NCBI GenBank assembly: GCA_964035795.1
Contig: OZ038321.1
Span: 4,964,200-5,028,199 of the forward strand
Direction of reading: 5' to 3'
Origin: Pterobdella sp. o SKG-2022
Lineage: Eukaryota > Annelida > Clitellata > Hirudinida > Piscicolidae
DNA length: 64,000 nucleotides
Part shown: one piece after another, positions 51,444-64,000 of the stretch
Position numbering within the stretch: position 1 is the first letter of the stretch
Layout: each line of letters opens with the position of its first letter
Notes under the pieces: model-generated
Databases searched by the model: none
Told to the model about the DNA's origin: nothing
The model's input: the letters and a program-made list of their open reading frames with translations, nothing else
Translations under genes and position numbers: made by a program

Positions 51444-54400
51444 CTAAAAACTGAAATGTATGCGGATTATAATTAAAAGCATCTACCAAAAAGTTGAAAA
51501 CAATTATTTTGACTTGAAACTAGTTCTCTTTTTAATTGACTTGAGAAAAATTGAAACAAATCTACGGCACTGATGATAAGAAGACCATGGTTTGAGGGAG
51601 AAATTTTAAGAATGTAGAATGATTCTTTCATTGGTTCTTTGTAATTTAAAATGTTAATTTTTTTTAATGCATTAATAAACAAGTTGTTTCGATGATTGCA
51701 CTTGTTAATAGGCAGTTTATGGAGTTTATTACGGAAGGTTATTCATAGAAATTTTACTGAAAAATATCGAAACTTTAAAGTTAAATATTTAAAATATTGC
51801 TTTTATATTTGTTCAGATTCATTTTTCACTCGAAGTTGTGTTAGAATTGATACAAAAAGCATCTGATACACACTTTTGAATACGCTATAAAAACACAGAA
51901 CAAGGGATTACCGACGCCATTATAATTACTTGCGAGAAAACATTAGCATTTCAAAACTTTACAGAATTATTGATTTTATAAAATAGCTTTTATTGATCTG
52001 AAAGCAGAAAATGATTTATTTCACAGAAAAGCATGCCAGCCCATGCTACTGGAACAATCGTAGACTTGAGTTTTGTATTGAATTTTAAAGGCATTGTGCA
52101 GCTTGGTAGGAAATCCTTTTCGAAGCTGCAACCGAATCCAAAAGTAGGTCTCACAGCACGAAATTATACTAGGAAACTTTAATGGAGAATCAAAATGAAG
52201 AAAAAAAGTAAAATCTTTTTAAATACAACGGTAAATAAGCTTTATATATATAGAGAGAATAATTGTTAATAGAGCTTCAATAATTAAAATGTTATAGAAA
52301 CTTTCAAAAAAAGCAATGCACTTATTACTAATTAATGACTGGCCTGTCGGTGAGTTTTTGTGGAAAAATGTTGAACTAGCATTTTGGGAATTAAAATAGC
52401 ACATATGTGTCTTGAGATACAATCTCCGAAGATAAAAAAGCTACATGCTAAAATAGATTATTTATTACTCTGTTTTTAATAGTTAAAACTTAAAAATTAT
52501 AAATTTAGAAAAAAAATTTTTTTAATAGTTTTTTCATTTGACTCAAAATTTTTTGAATAAATGAACTTCCATGATAAAAATACAAAAAACAAGCATAAAG
52601 ATGAAATTAATCATCAAAGCACAAAAACAAATACTGAAACTTGATCACTTGTTATGGTTGTCAATGATGCTTGAGCAATTCCCCATCTTTCAGAACCTGG
52701 GTCGGTACAATGGTGACTGATTGGATGTGTGGGAATGAAGGCTTAAATGGGCGTAATACAGAAGTTTGAATGAGAATATAACAGAAGTTTTAATATAATA
52801 AAGTTCAGTTATGGCTAAATTGATTCGTTAATGTTTAAAAATTTATCATGCCAATGTGAATTGAAAATGTTAGTTCAAGTATGAAAACCACTAAACGTTC
52901 GGAAGCTTTAAAACTCGATAGTTCAAAATTAAAAAATTATAGAAAGATATAAATTACAACATGATAACTAAAATGAGCAAAAAAATTTATTACTTAAAAG
53001 TCTTTTTATATAGAATTAACAAAAATATCTAAAAATAAAGATGTATTGTCCACCAATGACTCGTATAGACCTGTCCTTACTAAGTTCTTTAGTATTGTCA
53101 CTCAATTGAAATTGATTGCACACAATACTCATTTTTCAAGTGAAAATGAACAATTCTCAAAAGATTAAAAGCAGTTAAACGTGTTTTTTTTTATTTCGGA
53201 TATAAAGGCAAAAACTTGGTTTTTCTCAAAAAGTTTCAGAATTTTTATTTAGTGTATATTTATATTCCAACTAGCAATTATTCATCATTAACTCAGCATT
53301 GAACTGAAAAATTTAATTTCATCATTTAACCAGTTCTGTAATATTAAAGGGATTTACGATGCTGTTTTGAAATCCCAATTCAAGCTTTGCAATGATACAT
53401 TTAATGAGATTACACTTTTAATAATTCAAAAATATTGTGTTTGTTTTATGATGCAGATTGTCTACTCCCCACCATAACACTGCAGCTGAGCTTCGAGATG
53501 TCAATCGCATAGAAGCAGTGTAGTGCAAGAATAATCCCCTAATGTTAATCTCATGGATTTGAGTATGTATATTCACAAAAATATTTCAAACACAGATAAG
53601 AATGAAAAATAAACTCACTTGCAAGTGTTAGAATCTTCTGTGAGTTGAACTGTAATTTGCTACTTTACAACACATACATCCCAGTAATAAGGCAATTTTA
53701 AAGCATCACAGACATTAAAAACCAAAAAGTCATGCTTAAATAATTTATAAAAACTAACCAAAACAACAAAATATCAGGTGTAGCTGGCAATGTTGTTGGT
53801 GGTCCAATATTGCTCATTGTACTTATTTCTCTGTACACTAGACACGTCAAACGCACATCATACAGCGTATACGTCACTAGACTTCCCTGCTATAATAAAC
53901 ATTAATCCACTGCGCTTAAAAGTTTATTCTATTTTTTGTTTGAAAACTCATTCAAAAATATCTTTTTTTCAATAATTCATTCAAAATTTTTGTTAAATTT
54001 TGTATAAACTTGACAAAACTAGGGACTAAAACAAGTTAAAGTAAAATCCAACAAAAAACGAGTGACCATAGAGCCATTATAACGGTTGTACGAAAACGTG
54101 AAAATTCTTCTTGTTTTTATTTTAAATGCTCCAAATAACTCTGCTTTCTTATCATATCTCAAGCTTTCACGCTCTGATCAACATCTGTATGTTTTATTGT
54201 CTATGTGGCGATGTCTTTTCCTGCAGCTCTCTACCGAACAACTATTAAAAGATGTATAAACATTGTTAATTTTGTTATTAGATAAAAAACTTCATGGAAA
54301 ATAATGCTATATTTTTTGAAAAAATAGAGTTAAGAATGAATGTTTAATAATTCAGTATAATAATAAGCATAAAATCAATGTGATATTGTGAGTCTTAGAA

Positions 54401-56754
54401 CTATCGTTTAGATAACTATCGTTTGATTGAAGCTGAAAAGTTATCAATAATCTTATAAAACATGTTTAAAAAGCATTCTTTAGTTTTTCCTTACTCAAGG
54501 GATGTTAATTATCAGACTTCCGACAGATGGCCTCAAAAGCATGGACCTAAATCTAGGCCTTCTTAACCTGAAAATGTGAATCGATTCAAATGATTTTGCA
54601 GAAACTTCATCAAAATAAGCTGAAAACTTGATAAAATACATTTGAAGTCTTTAAAACTCAGCATTCCACTCTATCACATATTTGTGAACATTTTCCCTCG
54701 ATGAAGTCATATGATCATACTTCTATAATCAACTTATCTCAAGTTTTGAAACTACTTTTGAAAAAATATTAATTGAAAAACCTCGCTTTTGAAAAATTAT
54801 TGATCATATGTTTGAAATATGAAAATGCCTTTTAAACTTGTTTACGACTCAAGTCTCTATCTACTAACTCCAAACATTTACAGTGATATTAAAGCATTCA
54901 ATACCATAAAAGTAATTCTTTTAACATATCTATCTTTGTTGAAAAACATATAGATTTAGTTTAGGACCTTTCAATTTCAAGTCTTTTGGCCTGGGTTTGT
55001 GCTACCGTGTCACCTCCACACTTGGAAAAGCTGCATCTAGTTATTTTAATTTTGTAATCAATTATAATATATTTGAGTATCATGGTTTGGAAATATTTTT
55101 TAAACGTCAAAAAATTGAAAAATTCAATTTTCTTCTCAAAACCGCCGTCAAAAAATAATACCTACGTCAAACTTTTGATGACAAAAAGTATATAATGCAT
55201 AAAATCTTTCCGAAAAAAGAAGAAAAAACTTCTAAACTTTTGGAAACAGCGAAAACTCCAAATGCTTTATTAATTGTCACCTTCATCAAGTTCAGTGACC
55301 AGAATCTTTTTGTAGTAGTTTCTAAGCTTTCCACGTGTACCCTCACCATACGAATACATACCAAAAATTATAGAAACACAACGAATAAAATGACTTGAAT
55401 AATAACTTATCGTTTGAAACATAAAAATTTAATGCATAAAATTGGATTCTATGATGATGAGGATATACAGATCATGTGCTTGCATACAAATTTTTAAACC
55501 CGTTTTGTACATCATCTAAATACTTAGGGAAGCTTGAAAGTGATGGTATGTTATGATGCAGTGGCCTAATAAAATGGTCATGTCTAATAAAGACGTGATG
55601 TTTGGCAGTTTGTCTCTGGGTTTGTGACAGGCAACACCATTGGTGCAAAACAGTTTTTATCTTTGCGTTTGATTTTCATTCTTCCATTTTCACATAGACG
55701 TTTTTATTTATTTCATCTATGATATTGAGAAAATATTTTTAAAAGTTCACTTATGAAGCATACAAAACTTTTGTCAGGTTGAACTAACTTCAGCAAAAAC
55801 ATAGTTGGTTGAGCTTTGAAATTGTGGTTTCAATTGAGTAGATTGTAGAAGATTGAAGGAATCTTTTTTTGTTAAAGAGTATAATAAATAATAATATCCA
55901 TGAGTCTTTATGTAGTATAATATACACAAAGATTCAATAGAAGCAAATGTTGATAATTACAACTCATAAAACTGAAAGGAATAAAATGAAATCATTAATG
56001 GCTGAATGATTTCATAATCTAATCTGCAAATTGTATCTCATAAAAGTCTATGAATCAAAATTTGATGGACGTACACAAAGGTTAATGGAAATCAAATTTT
56101 AATTTAAAAACATTGTTTTATTAACAAATAAAAAATACTCATGTATGAGCTTTCGGGAATACATGAAAATAGATGAAATATTTCGAAGCTCTGATGAGAA
56201 TATTAAAAAAAAGAATGTTTACATATTTGAAAAATTAAATACAAAAATTCTCATATGGTAACTACGAAATTGTAAACAAAAAAAACCCAACGGAAACAAT
56301 TTTTCAAGCAGCAAACATAAAGATTATAAATATTACGGAATAAAGGTTTTTTGGATTAAAAAATTATCGTAACTTCAAGGCTTGTGTTTAAAAATATTGG
56401 TATTTATAGAAGCAAAAAAAAATTTGAAAAATGTTAGAAAAAGAAATATATTTATTTCGTATCTAATTTATCTAACATAAATCTAAACAGAAGATAGTTG
56501 TGGGTGTTGTGATAAGGAAACAATAAGAACGACGAAATGACTGTTTGCAGGTTATTTGAGCATTGGAACTTAAACCAAAGATGAAATTATTTAAGAATTT
56601 CTAGATGTTATGATTGTTTTACGACTTCAATAAAACACACGAGTAAATGCAATATCTAAGGATTTAATGGAGAAAATTAATGAAATATTACGTAAAAAGC
56701 AATAAAGTTTAACGACCTTCTATATAGCTTATGCAACTTCACTTTGTGGAAATA
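51444..56754. other. Long region with no recognised gene; likely 5' part of the IRAG-like gene
   Basis: This stretch should contain the missing first exon(s) and promoter of the IRAG-like gene. One minus-strand ATG piece at 51912-51920 (ATGGCGTCG before GTAATC) looks like a start exon but ends in phase 0 and cannot join directly to the exon at 51443. No domain-bearing frame, RNA gene or long repeat was seen in the rest. Confidence 0.5.
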
Positions 56755-56791
56755 TTTCCTATTTTATTTATTTTATTTCCTATTTTATTTA
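56755..56791. repeat. Short tandem duplication
   Basis: A 21-base AT-rich unit starting TTTCCTATTTTATTTA occurs almost twice in direct succession. Confidence 0.7.
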
Positions 56792-56941
56792 TGTTTGGAG
56801 TTATGAATAGTATCTTTCAAAATCATCAATAAAACTTGTTCTACAAAGATGACTAAGGATGATATTCAATCCAACGCCACCTTTGACCACTTCAGAGTCC
56901 CTTGGTTCTATAGCTCCATTATAAGGTTAGTCAATCAAAAA

Positions 56942-57014
56942 GCAGATTATTTGACGATGTTTCACCGTTAACGAAAAGCTTCATAAAGAAAACTACAAGT
57001 GTTCAATTTTTTGC
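56942..57014. mobile_element. MITE-like foldback element, copy 3
   Basis: Imperfect inverted ends (GCAGATTATTTGAC and GTTCAATTTTTTGC) flank CCGTTAACGAAAAGCTT, the reverse complement of the core in copy 1. It is more decayed than copy 1. Confidence 0.5.
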
Positions 57015-57202
57015 ATTTCAATTATTTTTTAAGACATAACAACATTATAATTTCATGGGATTATAAAACTTCATAAAAACTTTATATAATACAGGTTTGA
57101 GGCAATTGCACTAAATACGATTGAATCTATCTACCAATGTAATCCTATATATCATATAAGAAACTTGGTATTGCTTGGAATAGTTTAAACTTTCGTCTTA
57201 AC

Positions 57203-57272
57203 CCGTGTCCTTCTAGGTATTGAACCTGATCACCACGTGTGACCTTCAATTATCTTCCATTGAATTATACAT
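57203..57272 (-). repeat. tRNA-like element with B-box
   Basis: On the minus strand a good B-box (GGTTCAATACC) follows an A-box-like TTCAATGGAAGA at tRNA spacing. The stems do not form a proper cloverleaf, so it is a tRNA-derived remnant at best. Confidence 0.3.
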
Positions 57273-59065
57273 CAGATTTGAACTTATTTTATATGATCAT
57301 TGACGAAGTTTCACTTTTTGAAAAAAAATGGTTTGACTTATAAATAAACACAAAAGCCGTGAAAATTTTAAAAATATGTTTAAATAGTTTAGGCAACAAC
57401 CTTTGAAAGGAATTTACCTAATGAAAAATGCAAAAGTTCATGAAAGAAATTTAAAATTGAATGAAGTTGGAAAAATTTTAAATCTCGCAAAACTCAATAG
57501 AAAATTTTTGGTTGAAGCTTTTCAAATTAAAATTACATATCTATAGAATCATTTTAAAAATAAACGGCTTTAAAGTGCTGATACTCAAAAGTAGGCCTAG
57601 AAGTAAAACATGTATTATTTTTAAAATTAATAAGCTTATATTATAAATTCAATTTGGAATAATACAATAAAATAAGGAAATTTTATGTTATTCATTGGTT
57701 GAGGAAAACTCCATAGGTTGTGAGAACCATTCTCCATAGCTTAACTTAAATTTCAAAAATTTTTGGAAAATTTTTAGATATAAATTAATTTTGTTGTGTT
57801 AGAATTAAGTTTTGGAACAAATTAAATTAGAGGAAATGAAGTGGGCATTGTAGGAAGATTATGAAATTCAATTCGTATGACAACTTTATTCCACTTTTAA
57901 TTTCCTCTTTTGAAATTATCTACCGTTCTCATAGCTGAGTTTAACTATTTGAATCTTTTTCTTTCCGTTTTCATTTAATTTCATCTTTGCGCAAATATTT
58001 TTTTTTAGGTCCAAGATTTTTTTTAGGGTTAACATAGTCACGAATTTATGAAAATAATTAATAACTACTGGTATAAAAATTCTTTCATTTCCAATTTTGA
58101 AATTCTAAATTCATGTTTCATGGGCTTTATGTTTAGCATTCATTTATATCTCTCATTATATACAGAAGTGGAATTTCTTGTAACCTAGTAATTTCCTTTC
58201 ACAGGTTACACCATTGTATCTTCACCTTAATCTCAATTAAACTTGCACTGCCCACTCACCTATCCACGAGCATTTAAACATCAGTTCGACTTCCACTGAA
58301 ACCATATTCAATAATTTATTACGATAGTGCATTAACAATACACTTAGCTGGAATTATGTAAGGCGTTTGAACTAAATCTTTATATGTCTTGCGTATATGT
58401 ATACACACGAATCTTGGTGAGCATTTATAAGGGCAGAGTTGAAGGCGGATGCGTTTGAAAGCTTGAAGTTGTATTTATTTTTTCAATTTTTCATTCTTTT
58501 GAAAAATTTTATATATTTTTATTGGGAAAGTTTTTACTTGAATTTTTTAAATCTTCAACAAAAATTGTTGTTTTTAATGATAACATTTTTAAAATAACTC
58601 ACTGTCAAACGGATTGACGACACAACAGTATTTTATAAAGTCCTCAAAACGTCTAAAATGTTGTTTAATGCCAAAAAATAATTATTTTTCTAACGAGTTT
58701 TTAAAAAAATTTTAACGAGTAAAAAACCTCAAAGTCTTTTAAAATCGATGAATAAACCAGCGGTGATGTATTGAAAGTGCGGGAGTGAATTTGATACGAT
58801 TAATCCTGTTTAAGGGTGTTGGACTTTTTATACAGTAAATATGAATGTTTAAACTGAAGTAACAGAAATTAAATTCAAGGCTAGAAACATAACAGGATGA
58901 TATATTATTTTGAAAACTTGTTAATGTAAACTACCTTTGAAATTCAGATAATAATCTGAAGTTGTAAGGAACAGAACATATTGTAAATAATAGAGAGTAA
59001 TTTTAAACTAGCAATCAACATAAGTGGATGACTGAAGAAAAATAAATCACCCTATAACCTTAATC
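57273..59065. other. Region upstream of ephrin
   Basis: AT-rich sequence that should contain the ephrin promoter on the plus strand. No gene, RNA or repeat was recognised. Confidence 0.5.
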
Positions 59066-62000
59066 ATGCGAGCCAACACCACTCTTCATCACACACTCTT
59101 AACTATGAGACCTTTGGTGTATCTCATGGTCCTACTCCTTCTTTCCAAACCCACGCTTTCTGTACGACTGGCTCCTCTGTATTGGAACTCCTCCAATCCC
59201 ATGTGAGCTTATATTGTCGTGTAACAGAATATTATTCCCAAAAACATATTTTAACGTTTTCCTTTGTATTCAATAATTTTTATTCCATTTCGAGTTTCTT
59301 CAATAATTTGAAAATTTTTATTGATTGTAAATAATTAATAGCAAAAGTAATGGCTGGACTTAAAGTTACAAATGGTGCGAATCTATTGCAGAGATTGAAA
59401 TTCTTCCTAGATAGGAGAGATGCCATAATGCAGAGAGTAATGTATGGATGGCTCTAGTAATTTTTTACAATTTCAGTACAGTCTGCAAAATTAGTCTTCA
59501 CAAAAAAGTTATCGACATTGTAAAAATTATAGTAATGAGTGTAAGACGCAATTTTGTGCATATAAAATAAGTAAATCTTCTAAAGAAATGCCTAGTAAAT
59601 GTAAAAAATCGAAAACATTTGTATCGTGCACGGAAGATTAATTTGGTGATGGAAGTTAATTGAAGCAATAAGAAACTCGAGACAATGAAACATTAAACTC
59701 CAAGCATTAAAAGTGAACTCTTAATATATTTTTTAGGTGCTTTTAACTAACTGATGAATTGACTAATTAATTAGATTATTGTTTGGCGGCTAAAACTTTA
59801 TGCTTCATAAATCAGGTAAAAGCACGTTTTAACAGTATAAATATTCAAATTTTACTTTTTATCATGTCAAATTGTATTATTTATGGCTTTAAAAGGTGCA
59901 ATCCGCTGGTTATAGCCGTAAATACGCTTAAATGCTTTTAAAACAATAATATGGTAATTAAAAATAATTTCAAAAGTTGAAGTTTGTTCATAAAATGTAG
60001 AAAATGGTTTAAAATGTTTTCAATAAATGCCGAGCAAGCACTAACACATGCGAATTCCTTCCCCAACACCTTTTTTCTGCAGAGGCTTAATTAATTATCC
60101 AATAAGGCAATTCAGTTTTTATTCTTTCAACAATATTTCTACCTTTTGTGTTGTTGATTTTAATGATTAATTCTTCTATATTGATTGAAATTTTTTAATG
60201 AATAATTCATTATTTTCTTGCGTCTGAACAAATTTTCAATTCCCAAAGAAGGGGTTTTGATAGTTTGAACAATCTAAATCTTTTCAATATATTATCTTTT
60301 CAAAAAAAACATTTTTTTAGACTTTAATTTATTGGTTGAAAAAATTCTTCAACCACGTTTGAAACAAAAAATTTAATAATATTTTAGAAGTTTCTTCAAA
60401 CAAGATTATTTTTATTTCAAATTTCCACATGTACTATGTATACAGATTATAAAAATTTTATTTTTCTGATTGAAATGCTTCAACCAAAAACACTTTATTC
60501 AGGGAATAATGAATTTCTGTGAAAAATATCTCTATGAATCAATTTTTTTAATTTATGGCTTGTACTTTTCAATTCACTTGTTTGTGTAGGAACGTAATTG
60601 TGAATCGGCTTTATACTCAGTGCAAAATATGCAAAACTTCAAAAATTAATATAAAAATTTTTTAAATACTTTTTAAAGTGCAAAAATGATATTTTATTTC
60701 AAATATTCCCTAAATTTACGGCTTGTCTCACCATTTGAATCTATTCATGAAGCTTGGTTAATCTTCATAGTAAAAAAAATAAATAATATTTATCGATATT
60801 AACATTTATATGTAATGAATTTAAATATAACCCTACATAATTCTCACGTTTCTTTCCATTATCACACTCATAAACTCATTCATACAGAATTTATTGTACC
60901 CCGCTTGTGTATTTTATGTTATCAAAACATTAAGGTTTATAACAACTTAGAATCACAACAATCTTGACTCATGATTGTGTTAGTTACCTTGGTTCCTATA
61001 AATTAACACTAGCAAGAACTTGCTAATATTCAAATAAATTGTTCTCATTACAAGCCTTTATTTCATTGTATTCTTGGATTTTTTCATATCTCGTTTCGAG
61101 ACCGTTTATGAAGGAAGATTTAAAATGAAAAGTATTCATTGAAGAATGAATATATTTCGGCAGTATGAATCTGGTTATGGGGTGTATTTGAAAGCCTTGG
61201 AACCTGGCCCACAAGATGATCTCATACAGAAACTATAGATTTATTTTCAAACCAACTTTATCATAAAAGTGTTTAAAAAAATATCATTATAAGCTTCAAC
61301 TAAACTAGCCTATTAACAAAAAATGATTTTATCAAAAACTTTTATTAGCTGAATAATAACACGAAGCTTTTTGTAAGTTGAACTCAAATTATCAAGTATA
61401 CAAACTTTAAACTTAATTTTGATAAAATAGTTTCTATTAAAAGCTTTATAATTCAATATTAGAATACAAAGCACAAAAGTAGAATAACAGTATGCCTTAA
61501 CACCATTGTAATTGAGGGTTGAGACACCACTAAAACAATGCAAACATCTAATGTACACCACTATTTAGGTGCGATGCCATCGAAATAAATTGCTTCCAAG
61601 GCTTATACTACCACACACCAAGTTTGAGATGGACAACCAGTAATGTTTGTCACTTATTGATAATGTTTCTGCAGATTATAATCAACCTTTTGAAATATCA
61701 GTTCATAAAAAAATAGTTTATATTTTTACTGTTCAGTTTTTGAAATGGTTCTGATAATGATTTGAACTTAAGCATGGTAAAACCATCTATAAACTATTTG
61801 GTAACATTTACGAGGTCTTGTATATAAAGCCGATCAGATCAACTTGCCCTTGAAGCGAAGCTATTTTGTTCCAGTCTACATGTGCATAATGCATTTTATA
61901 AATGAATAAAATTTTTACCATAACGTGACCTTAAAAGATAGAATTCTGATGATATTACATAGAAATTATTCAATGTCTTTGCATCAGTTTGGCATGCATC

Positions 62001-63856
62001 AGTTGCTTTCCAGTGCTAGTTAGCTTAGTACTACTATTGAATGCATCTAAAAGTATCTGATATTAAAAATAACTATTATATTGCTTTTATTATTTTTAAC
62101 TATTATTATTCATTAATGCTTAATTTTTAAATTATTTTTGTTTTTTTTTCAATTTTTTTAAACCTATGAGGATCACGAAATATTTTAATAGTTATTGTTC
62201 GATAGAAACTTCTCGAAGTGCCCCCCTCAATTAAACCAGCACGGTAAGCTTGTGGAGAGAGGATGGTTGGCTGTATGGCCACTTGAAGAAAAAAATTATT
62301 CTCATGCTTCTGTTTGTTTTTCTACGTATGTATGGCTGTGCGTGTGTTTATTCTGCTTGCTTGGTTTCATATGACTGATTTTTTTGTTTGAATTATTAAG
62401 GGATTGTGTAGTGCTGGTATGTTTGTTTTCATGTTCCCGATGGTTGTTGGAGTATCGTTTTATGACAGCATTATTCTATATTTCTTTATTAATGTGCTAT
62501 TATATATTTTATTATTGCATCGGTCGAGGCAGGAAAGTATGCGATGTGAGGTTTGCTTTTATCTCGAAGATAAGCGTTTTGCCGACGATTTCGATAGAGA
62601 TTATTGTTTTCACATGAATCACTTGCAATGATAGAAACATGAGAGTATATGTTTCAAGCAAGTAAATTATGAAAAATGATGCTTTTATTAAGAAGAAATC
62701 TTAAGAAGTTAGTGTCCATATTTAAACGTAATCATTCTTTATCTTTTCTTTATTCACATTTAATGCTTTTATTGATTTTCTTATATAATTATCTGTTGGA
62801 GACAGTATGTGTTTCTATTTTAAGCAGTATATAATTAATGTAGAAATGTAATACTATTAATAGTATCAATATCATGACAACTATTGTTTTATTTTCACCC
62901 AATATTTCTTATTTTGATCCATAATATTATTCTCAATCAAAAACGTGTTTTAAACCCTCACTAAACATAACTGTAAATTCAATTGTTTACCTGAAATAAT
63001 AAGTCAAAACATTAGGTCTCATGTTTTTCAAATCATCATTTTTTAATGTAACCAAATATGTTTTACAATGTATATGTTTCACAAGATGAATAGCATGAAA
63101 TTTGGTAATTTGCACTGAACATTCTCCGAAAATAATTCATTTATCTGTACTTCAGATTTCTTAGATCTTTTTAAAATAAGTAATTTTACATATAATTAAT
63201 ATACATTTTCTCTTGATAAATACAAGAGATATAAAAATTATAATTTATAAACCGATTCTTTATTGATCAAACTGGACTTACATAAAGCTTTTTAATTAAT
63301 ATTAAGCTATGAAGATTATAGACAAGAAGACGTAAAAGTTACAACAATATAGATATGACCTTATCAGTTGCAACAACGTGCACTGAGAGATTGCGGTTGA
63401 AAACGCACTTAAAAACATTGAAATCACGTGTCTGTAGGTTTAAGAATTAATTATATTTAAAAAACTTTTTTTTGTTCACGATAAAGCAAGACCAGGGTTT
63501 TTAATTCAAAAATTCAAATGCGAATATCAGAAACACTAACTCTGTATTTATATTCGCGCTCAGAATAGATTTTTCACCTGAAATTTTTCTCATTTAATGC
63601 TCATCTGAAAATTTTTTGTTTGAAAAAAAATTTCAAATATAACTTCATATCTTTTTATATTAAAAATACATTCATTTTCAAATCCAAAGCAAATTCTTCC
63701 ATCACCCACTCTCAACACAATATCAAACCAACCCCCAGCTTCAAGACGGGCAAAACTCTGCCAGTAATTGAAGTAAAATTATCCGATGAAGTAGACTTTG
63801 TGTGCCCCTTCTATCACAACAGACCTACCCTGCCTGAGTACTACATCATTCACAGG
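59066..63856 (+). CDS. Ephrin, first two coding exons (3' part beyond the window)
   Basis: Exon 1 runs 59066-59202 (or from the in-frame ATG at 59105) and exon 2 runs 63739-63856, with a 4.5-kb intron. The phase 2 end (AT) of exon 1 joins the phase 2 start (C) of exon 2. Exon 1 encodes a signal peptide (LVYLMVLLLLSKPTLS) and then LYWNSSNP, the hallmark start of the ephrin receptor-binding domain. Exon 2 continues FKTGKTLPVIEVKLSDEVD, then FVCPFYHN and EYYIIHR, matching the ephrin pattern of a D-x-hydrophobic-x-CP motif and the YY..Y strand. Ephrins are ligands of Eph receptor kinases in axon guidance and boundary formation. Whether this is a GPI-anchored or transmembrane type cannot be told because the C-terminus is missing. 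The ATG at 59105 gives the more typical signal peptide. Confidence 0.88.
59203..63738 (+). other. Ephrin intron 1
   Basis: The intron begins GTGAGC and ends CCCCCAG. Frames at 62384-62631 and 61313-61561 inside it are hydrophobic, AT-driven and lack domains. I saw no exon, RNA gene or strong repeat here. Confidence 0.6.
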
Positions 63857-64000
63857 GTATGTCTAACCAATGGATGTTGTAACTGAATAAGTAAATTTAC
63901 CTGGTGAATCATAAGAACAAAACAAAAATTCAAAATACTTATTGTGAAAAAGCTTCAAAATATAATTAATAAAATAAATTATCTTTATACAAAAACAATT
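63857..64000 (+). other. Start of ephrin intron 2
   Basis: The intron begins with GTATGT directly after the AGG codon at 63854-63856, and the window ends inside it. Confidence 0.6.

Noticed and set aside
61326..61438. 12-base inverted repeat (ATTTTATCAAAA) as another MITE
   Set aside because: The arms are short, purely AT-biased and share no core with the foldback family; chance is likely.
62384..62631. Two overlapping hydrophobic plus-strand frames as the ephrin leader
   Set aside because: The exon at 59066-59202 carries a proper signal peptide and YWNSSNP and joins in phase, so these frames are intronic.

Overview
This is a stretch of animal (eukaryotic) genome. It is strongly A+T-rich, the genes are broken by many GT-AG introns, and the products are metazoan-only families: a LAR-type receptor tyrosine phosphatase, agrin, axin and ephrin. 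Axin, ephrin and agrin together fit a bilaterian, probably an AT-rich protostome invertebrate. I cannot name the phylum from sequence alone.

Layout. (1) 135-4068 (+): 3' end of a LAR-family receptor protein tyrosine phosphatase, from late D1 through all of D2 to the stop. (2) 4533-13551 (-): a complete 23-exon gene for a secreted protein of about 2134 residues: signal peptide, 15 PAN/Apple-like domains with Thr-rich linkers, one von Willebrand A domain and three C1q-like units. (3) 16781-28008 (-): a complete, compact agrin of about 737 residues. (4) 29307-29738 (-): an uncertain cluster of three small exons. (5) 30541-35496 (-): a nearly complete axin with tankyrase motif, RGS, GSK3-binding, beta-catenin-binding and DIX parts. 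(6) 39778-51443 (-): an IRAG/LRMP (MRVI1) family protein with disordered N-terminal part, coiled coil and C-terminal tail anchor; its first exon is not found. (7) 59066-63856 (+): first two exons of an ephrin, running off the right edge.

The exon models were joined by hand. In each one, reading frame and intron phase agree at every junction, apart from one axin junction flagged below. This is strong internal support, but no transcript or database check was possible.

Non-coding content: a small family of foldback (MITE-like) elements around a GTTAAC core, a 59-bp perfect inverted repeat in an intron of the IRAG-like gene, tRNA-derived elements including one clearly derived from tRNA-Ile(AAU), and Thr- or Asn-coding minisatellites inside exons. 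The largest gene-free stretches are 13.9-16.8 kb, 35.5-39.8 kb and 51.4-59.1 kb.

Functionally, LAR phosphatase, agrin and ephrin are cell-surface or matrix proteins of axon guidance and synapse building, axin is the Wnt destruction-complex scaffold, and IRAG-like proteins sit on the ER at IP3 receptors. The PAN/vWA/C1q protein is the least conventional gene and the best candidate for lineage-specific biology.
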